Shown piece after piece: positions 8,242-16,400 of a stretch of 64,000 nt of DNA. Under the pieces are notes generated by a model, which saw only the letters and a program-made list of their open reading frames with translations, made no database searches and was not told where the DNA came from. The stretch spans positions 1 to 64,000 of the forward strand of contig DASUHA010000154.1 of NCBI GenBank assembly GCA_036273735.1, given 5' to 3'. How positions within the stretch are numbered: position 1 is the stretch's first letter; each line of letters opens with the position of its first letter. This DNA comes from 13-2-20CM-66-19 sp036273735. GTDB taxonomy: Bacteria > Pseudomonadota > Gammaproteobacteria > Steroidobacterales > Steroidobacteraceae. A program made the position numbers and the translations under genes.

Positions 8242-8489
8242 TAACGCCGCTGGCTGGCTGTCCGGCTACCGCGTGATCGATTGCGCAGCTTCTTGAAGTA
8301 TGCAGCATCTGCCGGTGCCGCAGACGCTGAAGCGGCCCCGGCCAGCAACAGCTCACGGAGACGTAGCTGATCCTGATCTTTGCGGATCAGCTCGCGCACG
8401 TACTCGCTACTGGTGCCGTAACCCCGTTTGACCTGCTCGTCGACGAAGCTTTTGAGGTCGTCGGGGAGGGAAATGTTCATGGTGCTCAC
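8241..8489 (-). CDS. parD: ParD-type ribbon-helix-helix antitoxin
   Basis: The 82-residue protein starts (V/M)STMNISLPDDLKSFVDEQ and continues with GYGTSSEYVRELIRKDQDQL, the ribbon-helix-helix DNA-binding domain of ParD antitoxins, followed by an Ala-rich, basic tail that should wrap the toxin. GTG at 8489 is favoured because family members usually start MSTMNISLP; ATG at 8480 is the alternative. It precedes and overlaps the ParE gene by one base. A perfect palindrome, TTGCCAAA-T-TTTGGCAA, lies 20-36 bp upstream of the GTG and is the expected autorepression site. Neutralising ParE and repressing the operon are known roles of the family. Confidence 0.88.
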   Translation of the reverse strand: MSTMNISLPDDLKSFVDEQVKRGYGTSSEYVRELIRKDQDQLRLRELLLAGAASASAAPADAAYFKKLRNRSRGSRTASQRR

Positions 8490-8508
8490 GGCTCGCAGTC
8501 TAGACTTA

Positions 8509-8525
8509 TTGCCAAATTTTGGCAA
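8509..8525. promoter_or_regulatory. Palindromic operator of the parDE operon
   Basis: TTGCCAAA and TTTGGCAA are perfect 8-bp inverted arms around a single T, immediately upstream of parD. The position fits a ribbon-helix-helix antitoxin autorepression site. Confidence 0.65.
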
Positions 8526-8842
8526 ACCGTCGCGCGACGGAGCCTCTCTTGAAGTAAACCGGGCGACAGGATCCGGGCCAGAAGCGGCCCGTCGGAGCTG
8601 CCGCAGATCTCTCGATAGCAGCTTGGCGGCTTGGGATGCATAGGGCGGTGGGCGCCATGTTCGCACCGCTGGGCGTAGTTTTCCAACTGCGACGCTATCG
8701 ACATTTTGGCAGCGGACAAGCACGATTGATACGCGCCCTGAGTTCAATAAATCCAAGGAGTGTGAGACGGTCGCATAAATGTGCGGATCACGCTGAGTAC
8801 GCTTTCTTTAACTATCGGGTCCCGTTTGCGGCGTGGTCAATT
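8526..8842. other. Control region between divergent parDE and the ankyrin gene
   Basis: No separate gene is supported. The ankyrin frame stays open to an ATG at 8636, but the translated part before 8843 lacks domain character. Promoters for both directions should lie here. Confidence 0.4.
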
Positions 8843-11080
8843 ATGCGAGTAAGTCCCGAAGAAGGACTGCAGCGACACGCTGCCGAGGGCAGGGTCAGCC
8901 GGGACCGCCGCCGAACTAGCGTCGGTTCGGCTTTGGCACTGCTCCTCGTGGCCCTGACAGCCTCCCGCGCCATGCCGGCCGCGATTTATCAGTGCACGGG
9001 CGCAGACGGCCAGGCCGTCTTCTCGGATTCACCGTGCGGACCGGATTCCAGGAGACTCGAAGTTGAGGCGCCAGCGCCGTCCCGCGCGCCCTCGGCAAGC
9101 AGGTCGACTCGCATATCGACCCCGCCCCCCTTCAGCGCCGCCGGTCAATCCCGCCTTGAGGCATTCGTCATCCGATGTAGCACCAGTGATTTCAACCGGT
9201 GGGTTCAAGCTCAGCATCCGATGCCGGACTGGGACGTACGTCGGGCCAAACTCATTGAGCTGACTAATAGCTGCCGCCGGGCCGTGCACCTGCCGGATCT
9301 GGTGTCGCAGCCATCGCCGCCGACCAGCCCTCAACGGCATGCTCAACCGCCCAGGGACGCCGTGTTCGCGCAAATCGTCAAACAAGGATCCGTCAGCCGC
9401 TTGCAGGCCTATCTGCAATTCGGGAACGTGGATGTCAATGATCGCTCCGACCTAGACAAAGGGCTGCTGGATCACGCGGCAGAACAGAATCAAGTCGAGA
9501 TCGCACGATTTCTCATCGAGCACGGAGCGAAGGTGGACGCCTCGCAGACACGAGGAGTAGATCGGGGTATGGCTCCCCTGCATCGCGCGGCCGCCGCGGA
9601 CGCTGTCGGGGTTGCTTCGCTGCTCATTGCCGGTGGTGCCACCGTGAATCAGCATGGACCGCTTGGCATCACCCCACTCATCATCGCTGCATCCCACGGC
9701 AATGCGCGTACCGCGGAGGTGCTGCTCGATCACGGGGCCGACATCTCGACGGCAACGGGCGACAAAAAGACGGCCCTGTCAGAGGCGACCGCGCACCATC
9801 ACCCGGACATGGTGCATATGCTGCTCCTGCATGTGCCCACGCCGACGATGCGGACTCTGGGCACATTGGCGATGAACGCCGACGTTGACGCCATCCGTTT
9901 GCTCATGCGGCACGACTCCCTGGCCCATGATATCGACGTGATCAGCAAGAACACGGCACTGCGCTACGCGATCGTGGGCGGCCAATGGGACAATAAAGTC
10001 CCTGAACGCGAACAGATCATCGATCTGCTGATCGCTGCAGGCGCTGACGTCGATAACAGGGTCGATAGCGCTCCCAACACACCTCTCATGATGGTGACCT
10101 CGCCAGCGTTAGCGGACTTTCTAATCAAACGTGGTGCCAATCTCAACGCGGTGGGCTGGTATGGGACTGCCGCCAACCAATTGGCCTGCAACGCCCAGGT
10201 GCAGGATCGTCTGGGTATGTTCAAGGTCCTGCTCGCCCATCGTGCGGACATCACCACGGCTGTCAAAAATGGCAGGAACGGCCTGCAATGCGCGCTGACG
10301 TCAAACCGCCCGGAATTGGTTGCATTTCTGCGCTCTCAGGGCGTTCCTGTGGACGCCCCCGGGGTGTTGGCGTCTGGGAGCGGGGCACCAATGGCCAGGA
10401 GGCCCCTTCCGTTGCCTGTGATGACCCCCAGCCGAAACATACGGCGCGGCGACCGAGACTACCCGGCCGTCAATGTCCAAGCACGTCAAGCCATCGCGAT
10501 CCATGGTAAGGCCCCAGCAGATTGGACCGTGCGGCTATACGTCTACTACACCACCAAAACGATGTTTGACAAAAACTCGCCGGGCGAGGTTTGCCAATAC
10601 GATGCGAGCGGCGGACTCGAGGGCGCGATGCAGCCTTACTCGGTCCAAGAGGACCTGCCCGTCACTCGGCAGGGCGATACGTTCACAGCAACGCTCTTCT
10701 TCGATCACTTTGAGCCGGGACGCTGTGGCTGGCACGTCTCTGATCTCGGTTACAGCACCGGAAGGAACGACGGCAACCCCCCAACCGCTGGAATCCTCGC
10801 CGATTCGCCCCGCAACCATCCCGGAAGCCCCGATAACGGTGATCAAATGGACCTGTGGTGTTGGGAGGGGCCTGTGCCAATTGGTATTGCCAATTCAAAA
10901 TTCGATTGCACGTTTGCGCCTTACTCCAGCATTTCGCCGATAAAGTTCATTCCGCTGTCCGAGCGCGGCAACATTCGTACATTGCTCATTCTGCCTACGA
11001 CAAGGTCACTGATCTTCATATTTCATGACCTTGACGCCGAGGCAGCGGCATTCCGGTCGAGAGTACCGGGCGGTCGGTAG
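8843..11080 (+). CDS. Exported DUF4124-ankyrin repeat protein
   Basis: From ATG at 8843 the protein has 745 residues. A signal peptide (SALALLLVALTASRAMPA) is followed by a DUF4124-like segment (IYQCTGADGQAVFSDSPCG), a Pro/Ser-rich linker, and roughly residues 200-500 of ankyrin repeats with clear units such as APLHRAAAADAVGVASLLIA, TPLIIAASHGNARTAEVLLD and TALSEATAHHHPDMVHMLLL. The last 200 residues form a region I do not recognise, with Cys pairs suggesting a periplasmic or secreted fold. Ankyrins normally bind proteins, and export makes an envelope or extracellular partner likely. The frame is open upstream to 8636; 8843 is chosen because the signal peptide follows it. It is the largest cargo gene between the att-like repeats. 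Confidence 0.8.
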   Translation: MRVSPEEGLQRHAAEGRVSRDRRRTSVGSALALLLVALTASRAMPAAIYQCTGADGQAVFSDSPCGPDSRRLEVEAPAPSRAPSASRSTRISTPPPFSAAGQSRLEAFVIRCSTSDFNRWVQAQHPMPDWDVRRAKLIELTNSCRRAVHLPDLVSQPSPPTSPQRHAQPPRDAVFAQIVKQGSVSRLQAYLQFGNVDVNDRSDLDKGLLDHAAEQNQVEIARFLIEHGAKVDASQTRGVDRGMAPLHRAAAADAVGVASLLIAGGATVNQHGPLGITPLIIAASHGNARTAEVLLDHGADISTATGDKKTALSEATAHHHPDMVHMLLLHVPTPTMRTLGTLAMNADVDAIRLLMRHDSLAHDIDVISKNTALRYAIVGGQWDNKVPEREQIIDLLIAAGADVDNRVDSAPNTPLMMVTSPALADFLIKRGANLNAVGWYGTAANQLACNAQVQDRLGMFKVLLAHRADITTAVKNGRNGLQCALTSNRPELVAFLRSQGVPVDAPGVLASGSGAPMARRPLPLPVMTPSRNIRRGDRDYPAVNVQARQAIAIHGKAPADWTVRLYVYYTTKTMFDKNSPGEVCQYDASGGLEGAMQPYSVQEDLPVTRQGDTFTATLFFDHFEPGRCGWHVSDLGYSTGRNDGNPPTAGILADSPRNHPGSPDNGDQMDLWCWEGPVPIGIANSKFDCTFAPYSSISPIKFIPLSERGNIRTLLILPTTRSLIFIFHDLDAEAAAFRSRVPGGR

Positions 11081-11514
11081 AGGCGGTCTCTGCGAGGCTA
11101 CTGTGCGAGGTTACTGCTCACGGCGGAGGAGGCACCCTCACCCCTGTCGGGCGCGCGTCGGCGACTACCGGAATGCGCTGACGCAAAGCGATGTCCTGCG
11201 CTTTGTCCCCGCGATGCACATCAGGTGCCCGGCGCCAGCGCGATTAGGAAAGCGCTTTTGGAATCGGGTAGTCAAGATCGGAAGTTCAAGCCCCACTGAT
11301 CCCCGCTGTGCGTCACTCGCATTCCGTTGCTTCGTGTCTCCTCAGCGACTGCTCCTGGGCTACGCGAACTACCGAGAGAAGTTCGTAAGCTGACTGTGGC
11401 GGCCGGAAGCGGTAATCCAACGCGGAGACGTTCGGCACGCGGCTGCAATACTCACGGCTGCCGAACGGTTGAAGGTCGGTAGCGAGTGGCCATGACAGCT
11501 CATGGCGCAACCCA
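11081..11514. other. Gene-free stretch at the tRNA-proximal end of the island
   Basis: No coding frame here has domain character, and I see no integrase remnant. It separates the ankyrin gene from the att-like repeat at the tRNA. Confidence 0.5.
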
Positions 11515-11567
11515 CTGAATTCTTACGTTGTTTTTATGCAACAATGGTAGCGGGGGCAGGATTTGAA
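11515..11567. repeat. tRNA-proximal copy of the direct repeat (putative att site)
   Basis: This copy overlaps the 3' end of the initiator tRNA gene and about 30 bp beyond it. It matches 7465-7516 in the same orientation, 4050 bp away. The intact tRNA on this side and the fragment on the far side fit an element inserted 3' of the tRNA. Confidence 0.7.
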
Positions 11568-11621
11568 CCTGCGACCTTCGGGTTATGAGCCCGACGAGCT
11601 GCCAGACTGCTCCACCCCGCA
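11545..11621 (-). tRNA. Initiator tRNA-fMet (anticodon CAT)
   Basis: The 77-nt cloverleaf is read on the complement. The acceptor arm TGCGGGG pairs with CCCCGC from position 2, the D arm holds GGAGCAGTCTGGCAGCTC, the anticodon stem-loop is TCGGGCTCATAACCCGA, the T arm is GCAGGTTCAAATCCTGC, and CCA is encoded. Three consecutive G-C pairs next to the CAT loop and an unpaired 1:72 position are initiator hallmarks. Here 1:72 is T:T rather than the usual C:A of E. coli. The strong match elsewhere to E. coli tRNA-fMet makes the identity firm. Its 3' end is duplicated at 7.5 kb. 11622-11859 shows nothing recognisable. Confidence 0.95.
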
Positions 11622-11859
11622 CCAGGAGGCCGCGCATTCTACAAGCCGCCCGGGGGAAAGCGCAAATCGTTCCGCTGAGGCGCAGGCCCGCCCCGGACGA
11701 AGCATTTCTCGGTGTCGGACTTGATCGCCTTGCCGCGCCATTTGTTTGCTCTCGCTGCCGCTTGTGGACGCGATCGCCTCGGCCTATGCCGGACGCGAAT
11801 TTCGACCTCCTCTGCCTGAAATTCCGGTGGAGCGAGCGTAGCAATGCCATGACGGTGGA

Positions 11860-12303
11860 TCAGTCGTGTGTCACCGGGAGGTTCAGCAGGGCGGTTGTGC
11901 AGGTCTGCTCGTGTGCACTTCCACCGAACTCTCCCTGGTCTTGGCCGGAAACCGGGCAGGCGGTGGTCCCGGTGGGACACAACACGATCTGATCCGAGGC
12001 TGAAACGCCCGGACCCAAAAAAGCGGGATCGGTGTTGAAGATGCTGAGCGTCACGACTTTGCCGCCGGCGGCCTTGCAGGCCACACCGGTCGAGAACAGG
12101 ACAACGGTCGAAGCGGTCTTCGCGAAACCCGACCATGCCACGCAGTGGCTTGCTGCCGGCAGCGTGAAAGTTGGGGCAATGTAACTCGTGCCGCCGTGTC
12201 CGAAGCCGCCACTCGAGGCAACACAGAAGCTTGCTGCGTACGTGTAGAGCGGGGCGATCAGCCCCAACACAAGGAATAGATAGGAAGACTTGGAGCGAAG
12301 CAT
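11860..12303 (-). CDS. Small secreted protein of unknown function
   Basis: I do not recognise the family. The 147 residues begin with a clear Sec signal peptide (KSSYLFLVLGLIAPLYTYA then ASFC), and the mature part is rich in Ser, Gly and Thr with six cysteines, consistent with disulfide bonds in the periplasm or outside. The middle (VVTLSIFNTDPAFLGPGVSA) looks beta-rich. GGAGG eight bases before the ATG at 12303 gives good start support. It is monocistronic, reading toward the tRNA, and the 200 bp upstream contain no recognised site. Confidence 0.7.
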   Translation of the reverse strand: MLRSKSSYLFLVLGLIAPLYTYAASFCVASSGGFGHGGTSYIAPTFTLPAASHCVAWSGFAKTASTVVLFSTGVACKAAGGKVVTLSIFNTDPAFLGPGVSASDQIVLCPTGTTACPVSGQDQGEFGGSAHEQTCTTALLNLPVTHD

Positions 12304-12501
12304 TGGTGGTTCCTCCCGGATTAAGGTTGTGACCGCCTGTTGGGCACGCCAATTCGAGCGTCCGGAACCCCTTGGCGATATTTATTCCACACCGGCGAAG
12401 CCCGAAAGAGTTCGCACGGTGAGTATACAGGCTCAGTTGCGTTTCATGGAGCGGCACGCCGGTTAAGGTCACGACACAGCTCCCCGCAACGCGAGTTCCC
12501 G

Positions 12502-12640
12502 CTACGTGAACGGGTTGAGAACGCGTACGCCTGCGGGCTCGAAGTGGGCGACGTTCCGAGAAACAACCACAAGGTCGTGAATCAGCACCGTCGCGGCAAT
12601 TTGCTCATCCGTTACCAGACGCCCGGGCAATGCCGGTATT
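12502..12640 (-). pseudogene. C-terminal remnant of a VapC-type PIN-domain toxin
   Basis: The last 40 or so codons before the stop at 12502 read LVTDEQIAATVLIHDLVVVS, then RNVAHFEPAGVRVLNPFT. This is the end of a PIN-domain VapC ribonuclease: the D-x-x-IAA helix, the V(S/T)RN strand and the FE-x-x-GVRVLNP tail. Upstream in the same frame the similarity fades and the sequence runs into the divergent amidohydrolase gene, so the catalytic N-terminal two thirds and any VapB partner are missing. It is a second toxin-antitoxin trace near the tRNA-linked island. Confidence 0.65.
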
Positions 12641-12676
12641 CTTTCGCAGTCATTACGGCATCGACGGAAGGTTTTC

Positions 12677-14383
12677 ATGCGTCCGCTAACCCGGTTGCTT
12701 TTTGCTGTTGCTCTTGGCCTGCCCGCCTTCTGGTCCCAGGCCGGCCCGGAGCCCTCGTATGATCTCGTCATCCGTAACGGGCACATCATCGACGGAACCG
12801 GATCGCCGTGGTATTCCGCAGACATCGCGATCAAGGACGGTCGCATCGCCGCGCTCGGCCGGCTCGAGCATGTCGATGCAAGGCGCACCGTAGACGCGCA
12901 CGGCATGATCGTGGCACCGGGTTTCATCGACATGCTGGACCAGTCGGGACACACACTGCTGGTGGACGGCCACGCACGATCGAAAATCTTCGAAGGCGTG
13001 ACGACGCTGATTGCCGGCGAAGGCGAATCTGTGGCACCCCTCAACGACAAGATCCTCCAGGAACGAGGCGCGCACGACAAGCCTGCATGGCGAACGCTGG
13101 ACGGTTACTTCAAACGCCTGCAAACGCGGGGTATTGCGGTGAACCTCGGCACCTACATCGGCGCCGCCACTGCGCGTGAAATGGTGATCGGCTATGGCGA
13201 CCGCAAACCGACTTCGGACGAACTCGAGCAGATGCAGGCAATCGTCGCTCGAGCGATGCGGGCCGGCGCATTTGGCGTCTCGACGGCGCTTCAGTATCCA
13301 CCGGCCACCTATAGCACGACCCCGGAACTGATCGCGCTGGCCAAGACGGCGGCGCAATACGGCGGCATTTACGCGACCCACATGCGCAGCGAGGGCGACG
13401 CCGAAATGGCGGCGCTCGATGAGGTCTTCGAGATCGTGCGCAAGGCGCACATTCCCGCGGAAGTCTTCCATCTCAAAGTGGCCGGCCACCAGAACTGGGG
13501 CAGCATGCGGAAGGTGATCGCGAAGATCGATGCGGCGCGCAGTGAGGGTCTGGACATCAGTGCCGACACTTATGCCTATACCGCCTGGGGTAACGATCTC
13601 GCCTCGTTCATTCCCCCATGGGCGCACGCGGACGGAACCGCAAAATTGCTCGAGCGCCTGAAGAATCCACAGATGCGCGCGCGGATTGAAAAGGACATGC
13701 GGACGCCTACGGATTCATGGAACAACGACTGGCAGGAAGTCCCCGGTCCCCACGCTGTCGAGATCACCGCCGTGCAAAACCCGGCGCTCAAGGATCTTGA
13801 AGGCAGGCGGCTCGACGACATCGCCAAAAGCTGGCACGAAAACCCGATCGATGCGCTGCTCGATATCCTGATCAAGGACGATGCCGCCACCGACGTCGCT
13901 GTGTTCGGGATGGCACAGGAGGACGTCACGGTAGCCCTCGAGCAGCCGTGGGTGTCGATCTGTGACGATGCAGCGGCTCAGATGCCCAGCGGCCCGCTCG
14001 GCACGGGCAACCCGCATCCGCGCGCTTACGCTGCTTTTTCGCGGATCATCACCAAATACGTGCGTAAGGACCATGTGCTGACCTTGGCGGACGCGATTCG
14101 CAAGATGACGGCTCTGCCCGCGCAGCGCATGGGGCTCACCCAACGCGGAGTCATCAAGGCGGGCATGTGGGCCGATATCGATATTTTCGACCCGGCGAAG
14201 CTGCGTGCGCCCGCTACGTTCGAGCAGCCAAAGCAGCTGGCATCGGGCATGTCCTGGGTGCTGGTGAACGGCGTGCCGGTGATCGCGGACGGCAAGATGA
14301 CCGGCGCCTTGCCGGGCAAGGTGCTGCATGGGCCCGGCTACGAGAAGCGCTTGCGATCACTGTCTATTCACACCATCACGTGA
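12677..14383 (+). CDS. Exported N-acyl-D-amino-acid deacylase-like amidohydrolase
   Basis: The 568-residue protein starts with a signal peptide (MRPLTRLLFAVALGLPAFWS then QAG). The amidohydrolase fold begins at YDLVIRNGHIIDGTGSPWYS and GMIVAPGFIDMLDQSGHTLL. Later metal-site motifs are kept: YATHMRSEG and EVFHLKVAGHQNWG. The end (GVIKAGMWADIDIFDPAKLR, SWVLVNGVPV) returns to the small beta-sandwich. The family includes D-aminoacylases, which hydrolyse N-acyl-D-amino acids with zinc. The usual HxH after the first strand is replaced by MLDQSGH, as in several D-aminoacylase-like relatives, so the substrate is uncertain. Export suggests it acts on peptidoglycan-derived or environmental N-acyl compounds. 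GGAAGG precedes the ATG. Confidence 0.88.
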   Translation: MRPLTRLLFAVALGLPAFWSQAGPEPSYDLVIRNGHIIDGTGSPWYSADIAIKDGRIAALGRLEHVDARRTVDAHGMIVAPGFIDMLDQSGHTLLVDGHARSKIFEGVTTLIAGEGESVAPLNDKILQERGAHDKPAWRTLDGYFKRLQTRGIAVNLGTYIGAATAREMVIGYGDRKPTSDELEQMQAIVARAMRAGAFGVSTALQYPPATYSTTPELIALAKTAAQYGGIYATHMRSEGDAEMAALDEVFEIVRKAHIPAEVFHLKVAGHQNWGSMRKVIAKIDAARSEGLDISADTYAYTAWGNDLASFIPPWAHADGTAKLLERLKNPQMRARIEKDMRTPTDSWNNDWQEVPGPHAVEITAVQNPALKDLEGRRLDDIAKSWHENPIDALLDILIKDDAATDVAVFGMAQEDVTVALEQPWVSICDDAAAQMPSGPLGTGNPHPRAYAAFSRIITKYVRKDHVLTLADAIRKMTALPAQRMGLTQRGVIKAGMWADIDIFDPAKLRAPATFEQPKQLASGMSWVLVNGVPVIADGKMTGALPGKVLHGPGYEKRLRSLSIHTIT

Positions 14384-14556
14384 TCGGATGCCACCGAAGC
14401 AATTGCGACGCCCGCGCTTCGAATCGAACGCCTTGCGGGGAATTGCGAAGCCAGCGTTCGTGGCCGTGCCTGCGATTGCGCGCCTTAGCGTTTGGCGCGA
14501 GACTTGACTTCTGCAGCTCAGACCGCGCGCTGCTCGAACCACCTAGGGGGTCTATC

Positions 14557-15949
14557 ATGCGAATGTCTCCCCGCTCGTTCGCCGGAACTCTCTCGACGAT
14601 CGTCTTGGCTGGCGCACTGCAAGCCGCCTCGGTGCTGGCCACCGCGGCGCCGAGCTTCACGCTGACCGCTGCTGCGCGACAACGGCAGCAGCGAGCCGGA
14701 GATCTCCATCGGCCCCGATGGCACCAGTGCCATGGTATCGCTGCAGTGGCTGTTTGATCCGGCGTCATTCGGTACTCTGTTTTGGACCGGGGTGTTTGGA
14801 ACTGCCCCGGGCTTTCAGGGTATCGTAGACAACACGCTGCAGCACCCGGGCAAGGCAGTCTTCGGTGCCGGTGATGCCGACGTCGACTCAGGTTCGACCG
14901 GCAGGGTGCACATGACGACTCTGATCTTCCTCCTCAAGCCCATAAAAGGTGCGCAGCTCGGCGTGTCGGCGATTACCTGTCCGAGCCCTTCTGGGGGTAC
15001 CTTGCCGGTCAGCTCCTGCACGCGGCAGATCATCGACACGACCGAGGCGGACCGGTCATGGGTCACCTCCGACGGCCCACACGTTTACATCTCGTATCAC
15101 GATTCCGGCAGCGCATCCCTCATCCACGTGCAACGCTCAGATGATGATGGCTTCACCTGGAAGCGTGTGGGGGATCCGGTCGTGGGGCAGGCACGCACGA
15201 CCGCCGATGCGACCTTCAACAACGTCCAGGGGAATCTCGCGGCCGACCCGCAGAGTCACAACGTCTACGACATCTACGCCGCCGGCACGACGGGCCTTCT
15301 CAAAGGGCGGACCTTCACGCCCAATCACATCATCGTCTCTCGCAGCACCGACATGGGACGGAAATGGACCGCGAATGTCGCGTTTACAGCCCGGGCCGGG
15401 ACGAGTCTTGGTAATGTCTTCCCCGCGCTGGCCGTGGATCCCACCAACGGCAATCTGTATGCCGTGTGGTCGGATGACCATACGGTCGGGTTCAGCAGCT
15501 CGAGCGACCAGGGCGAGCACTGGAGCCCTGCCGTGACAGTCAGCAGCGCGCCGGCAAACACCGCCATTTTCCCGTGGGTGGCTGCCTACAACGGCATCGT
15601 CGATGTGGTCTACTACGGCACCACGGCGGCATCCGACAGCGACCCGAGTGCCGACTGGCACGTCTACTTTGCGCAGCTCGCCGGCGGCGGCTTCACTCAG
15701 ACCCAGGTGAATGCTGCTCCGAACCACCATGGCGTCATCTGCACGAATGGCGACGCCTGCGGCCCCGGGACCCGCAACCTGCTCGACCTGTTCCAGATAG
15801 CCATCGACCCGGTGGTCAGCAAGGCGGGGATCATCTACACGGACGACACGCTCACGACTTCGAACGCCAGCGGCAACTCTGCTGCGTGCCTGCCGAACCA
15901 GGCACCGCCCTGCCCGCTGCCGCAGGCAGTTCTCGCTCAGCAGAACTGA
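14557..15949 (+). pseudogene. Secreted BNR/Asp-box (sialidase-like) protein with an N-terminal frameshift
   Basis: ATG at 14557, with AGGGGG upstream, opens a signal peptide (GTLSTIVLAGALQAASVLAT then AAPSFTLTA). The frame then fails near 14675-14680. The next frame carries on sensibly with DNGSSEPEISIGPDGTSAMV and runs to 15949 as a beta-propeller with three Asp boxes: SDDDGFTWK, STDMGRKW and SSDQGEHW. In that second frame a TGA lies just before the join, so no single frame covers the protein; one extra base at the join would repair it. Exo-alpha-sialidases and related secreted propellers share this fold, but the sialidase Arg triad cannot be confirmed. Either a real inactivation or a sequence error explains the break. 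Confidence 0.7.
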
Positions 15950-15957
15950 CCGCAATT

Positions 15958-15992
15958 GATTCCCGTGTCAGCCTGAAGCTGACACGGGAATC
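15958..15992 (+). terminator. Perfect 15-bp hairpin downstream of the propeller gene
   Basis: GATTCCCGTGTCAGC, loop CTGAA, then GCTGACACGGGAATC: 15 uninterrupted pairs starting eight bases past the stop codon. No T-run follows, so it may be a Rho-independent-like terminator, an mRNA-stabilising hairpin, or a transcription stop for both strands. Confidence 0.55.
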
Positions 15993-16400
15993 GGCTCCAC
16001 GAGAGATCCAAGAGCCGGCCGAAGACTCCGAGAGACGCCATGCGCGGTGCATCTCGCGGGGTAGTCGGTCAACCGGCGAGCCTCTCGAGCGCGCGGATCA
16101 TGACGGACCACGCCGCCATACCAGCAAATCGGGCGAGGCGCTCCTCCCCTGCTCGGCGTCGGCGGACGGCAATGGGCCTTGTTACTAAGTCTTTAATATT
16201 GCGTCGCAGTGGCTCTGAAGCAGAGCGTAGCTCGCCGACCTGGCGCATAGTGTTCTAAGCGGCCCCGTGGACCTGAGATAATGCCGGTGGGCAGCGTACA
16301 GATTGGAGCGCCCTGCGCCCCGAGTCGGATCTTGCCTGATGCGCATAGCGAACGCTCGCGTGCTCATCGCCCGAATATATTGAAAAAGAGGATGCGCGCC
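15993..16400. other. Gene-free stretch before the DUF4197 gene
   Basis: No supported gene or RNA is visible. The AGAGG at 16387-16391 is used by the start at 16401. Confidence 0.45.
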
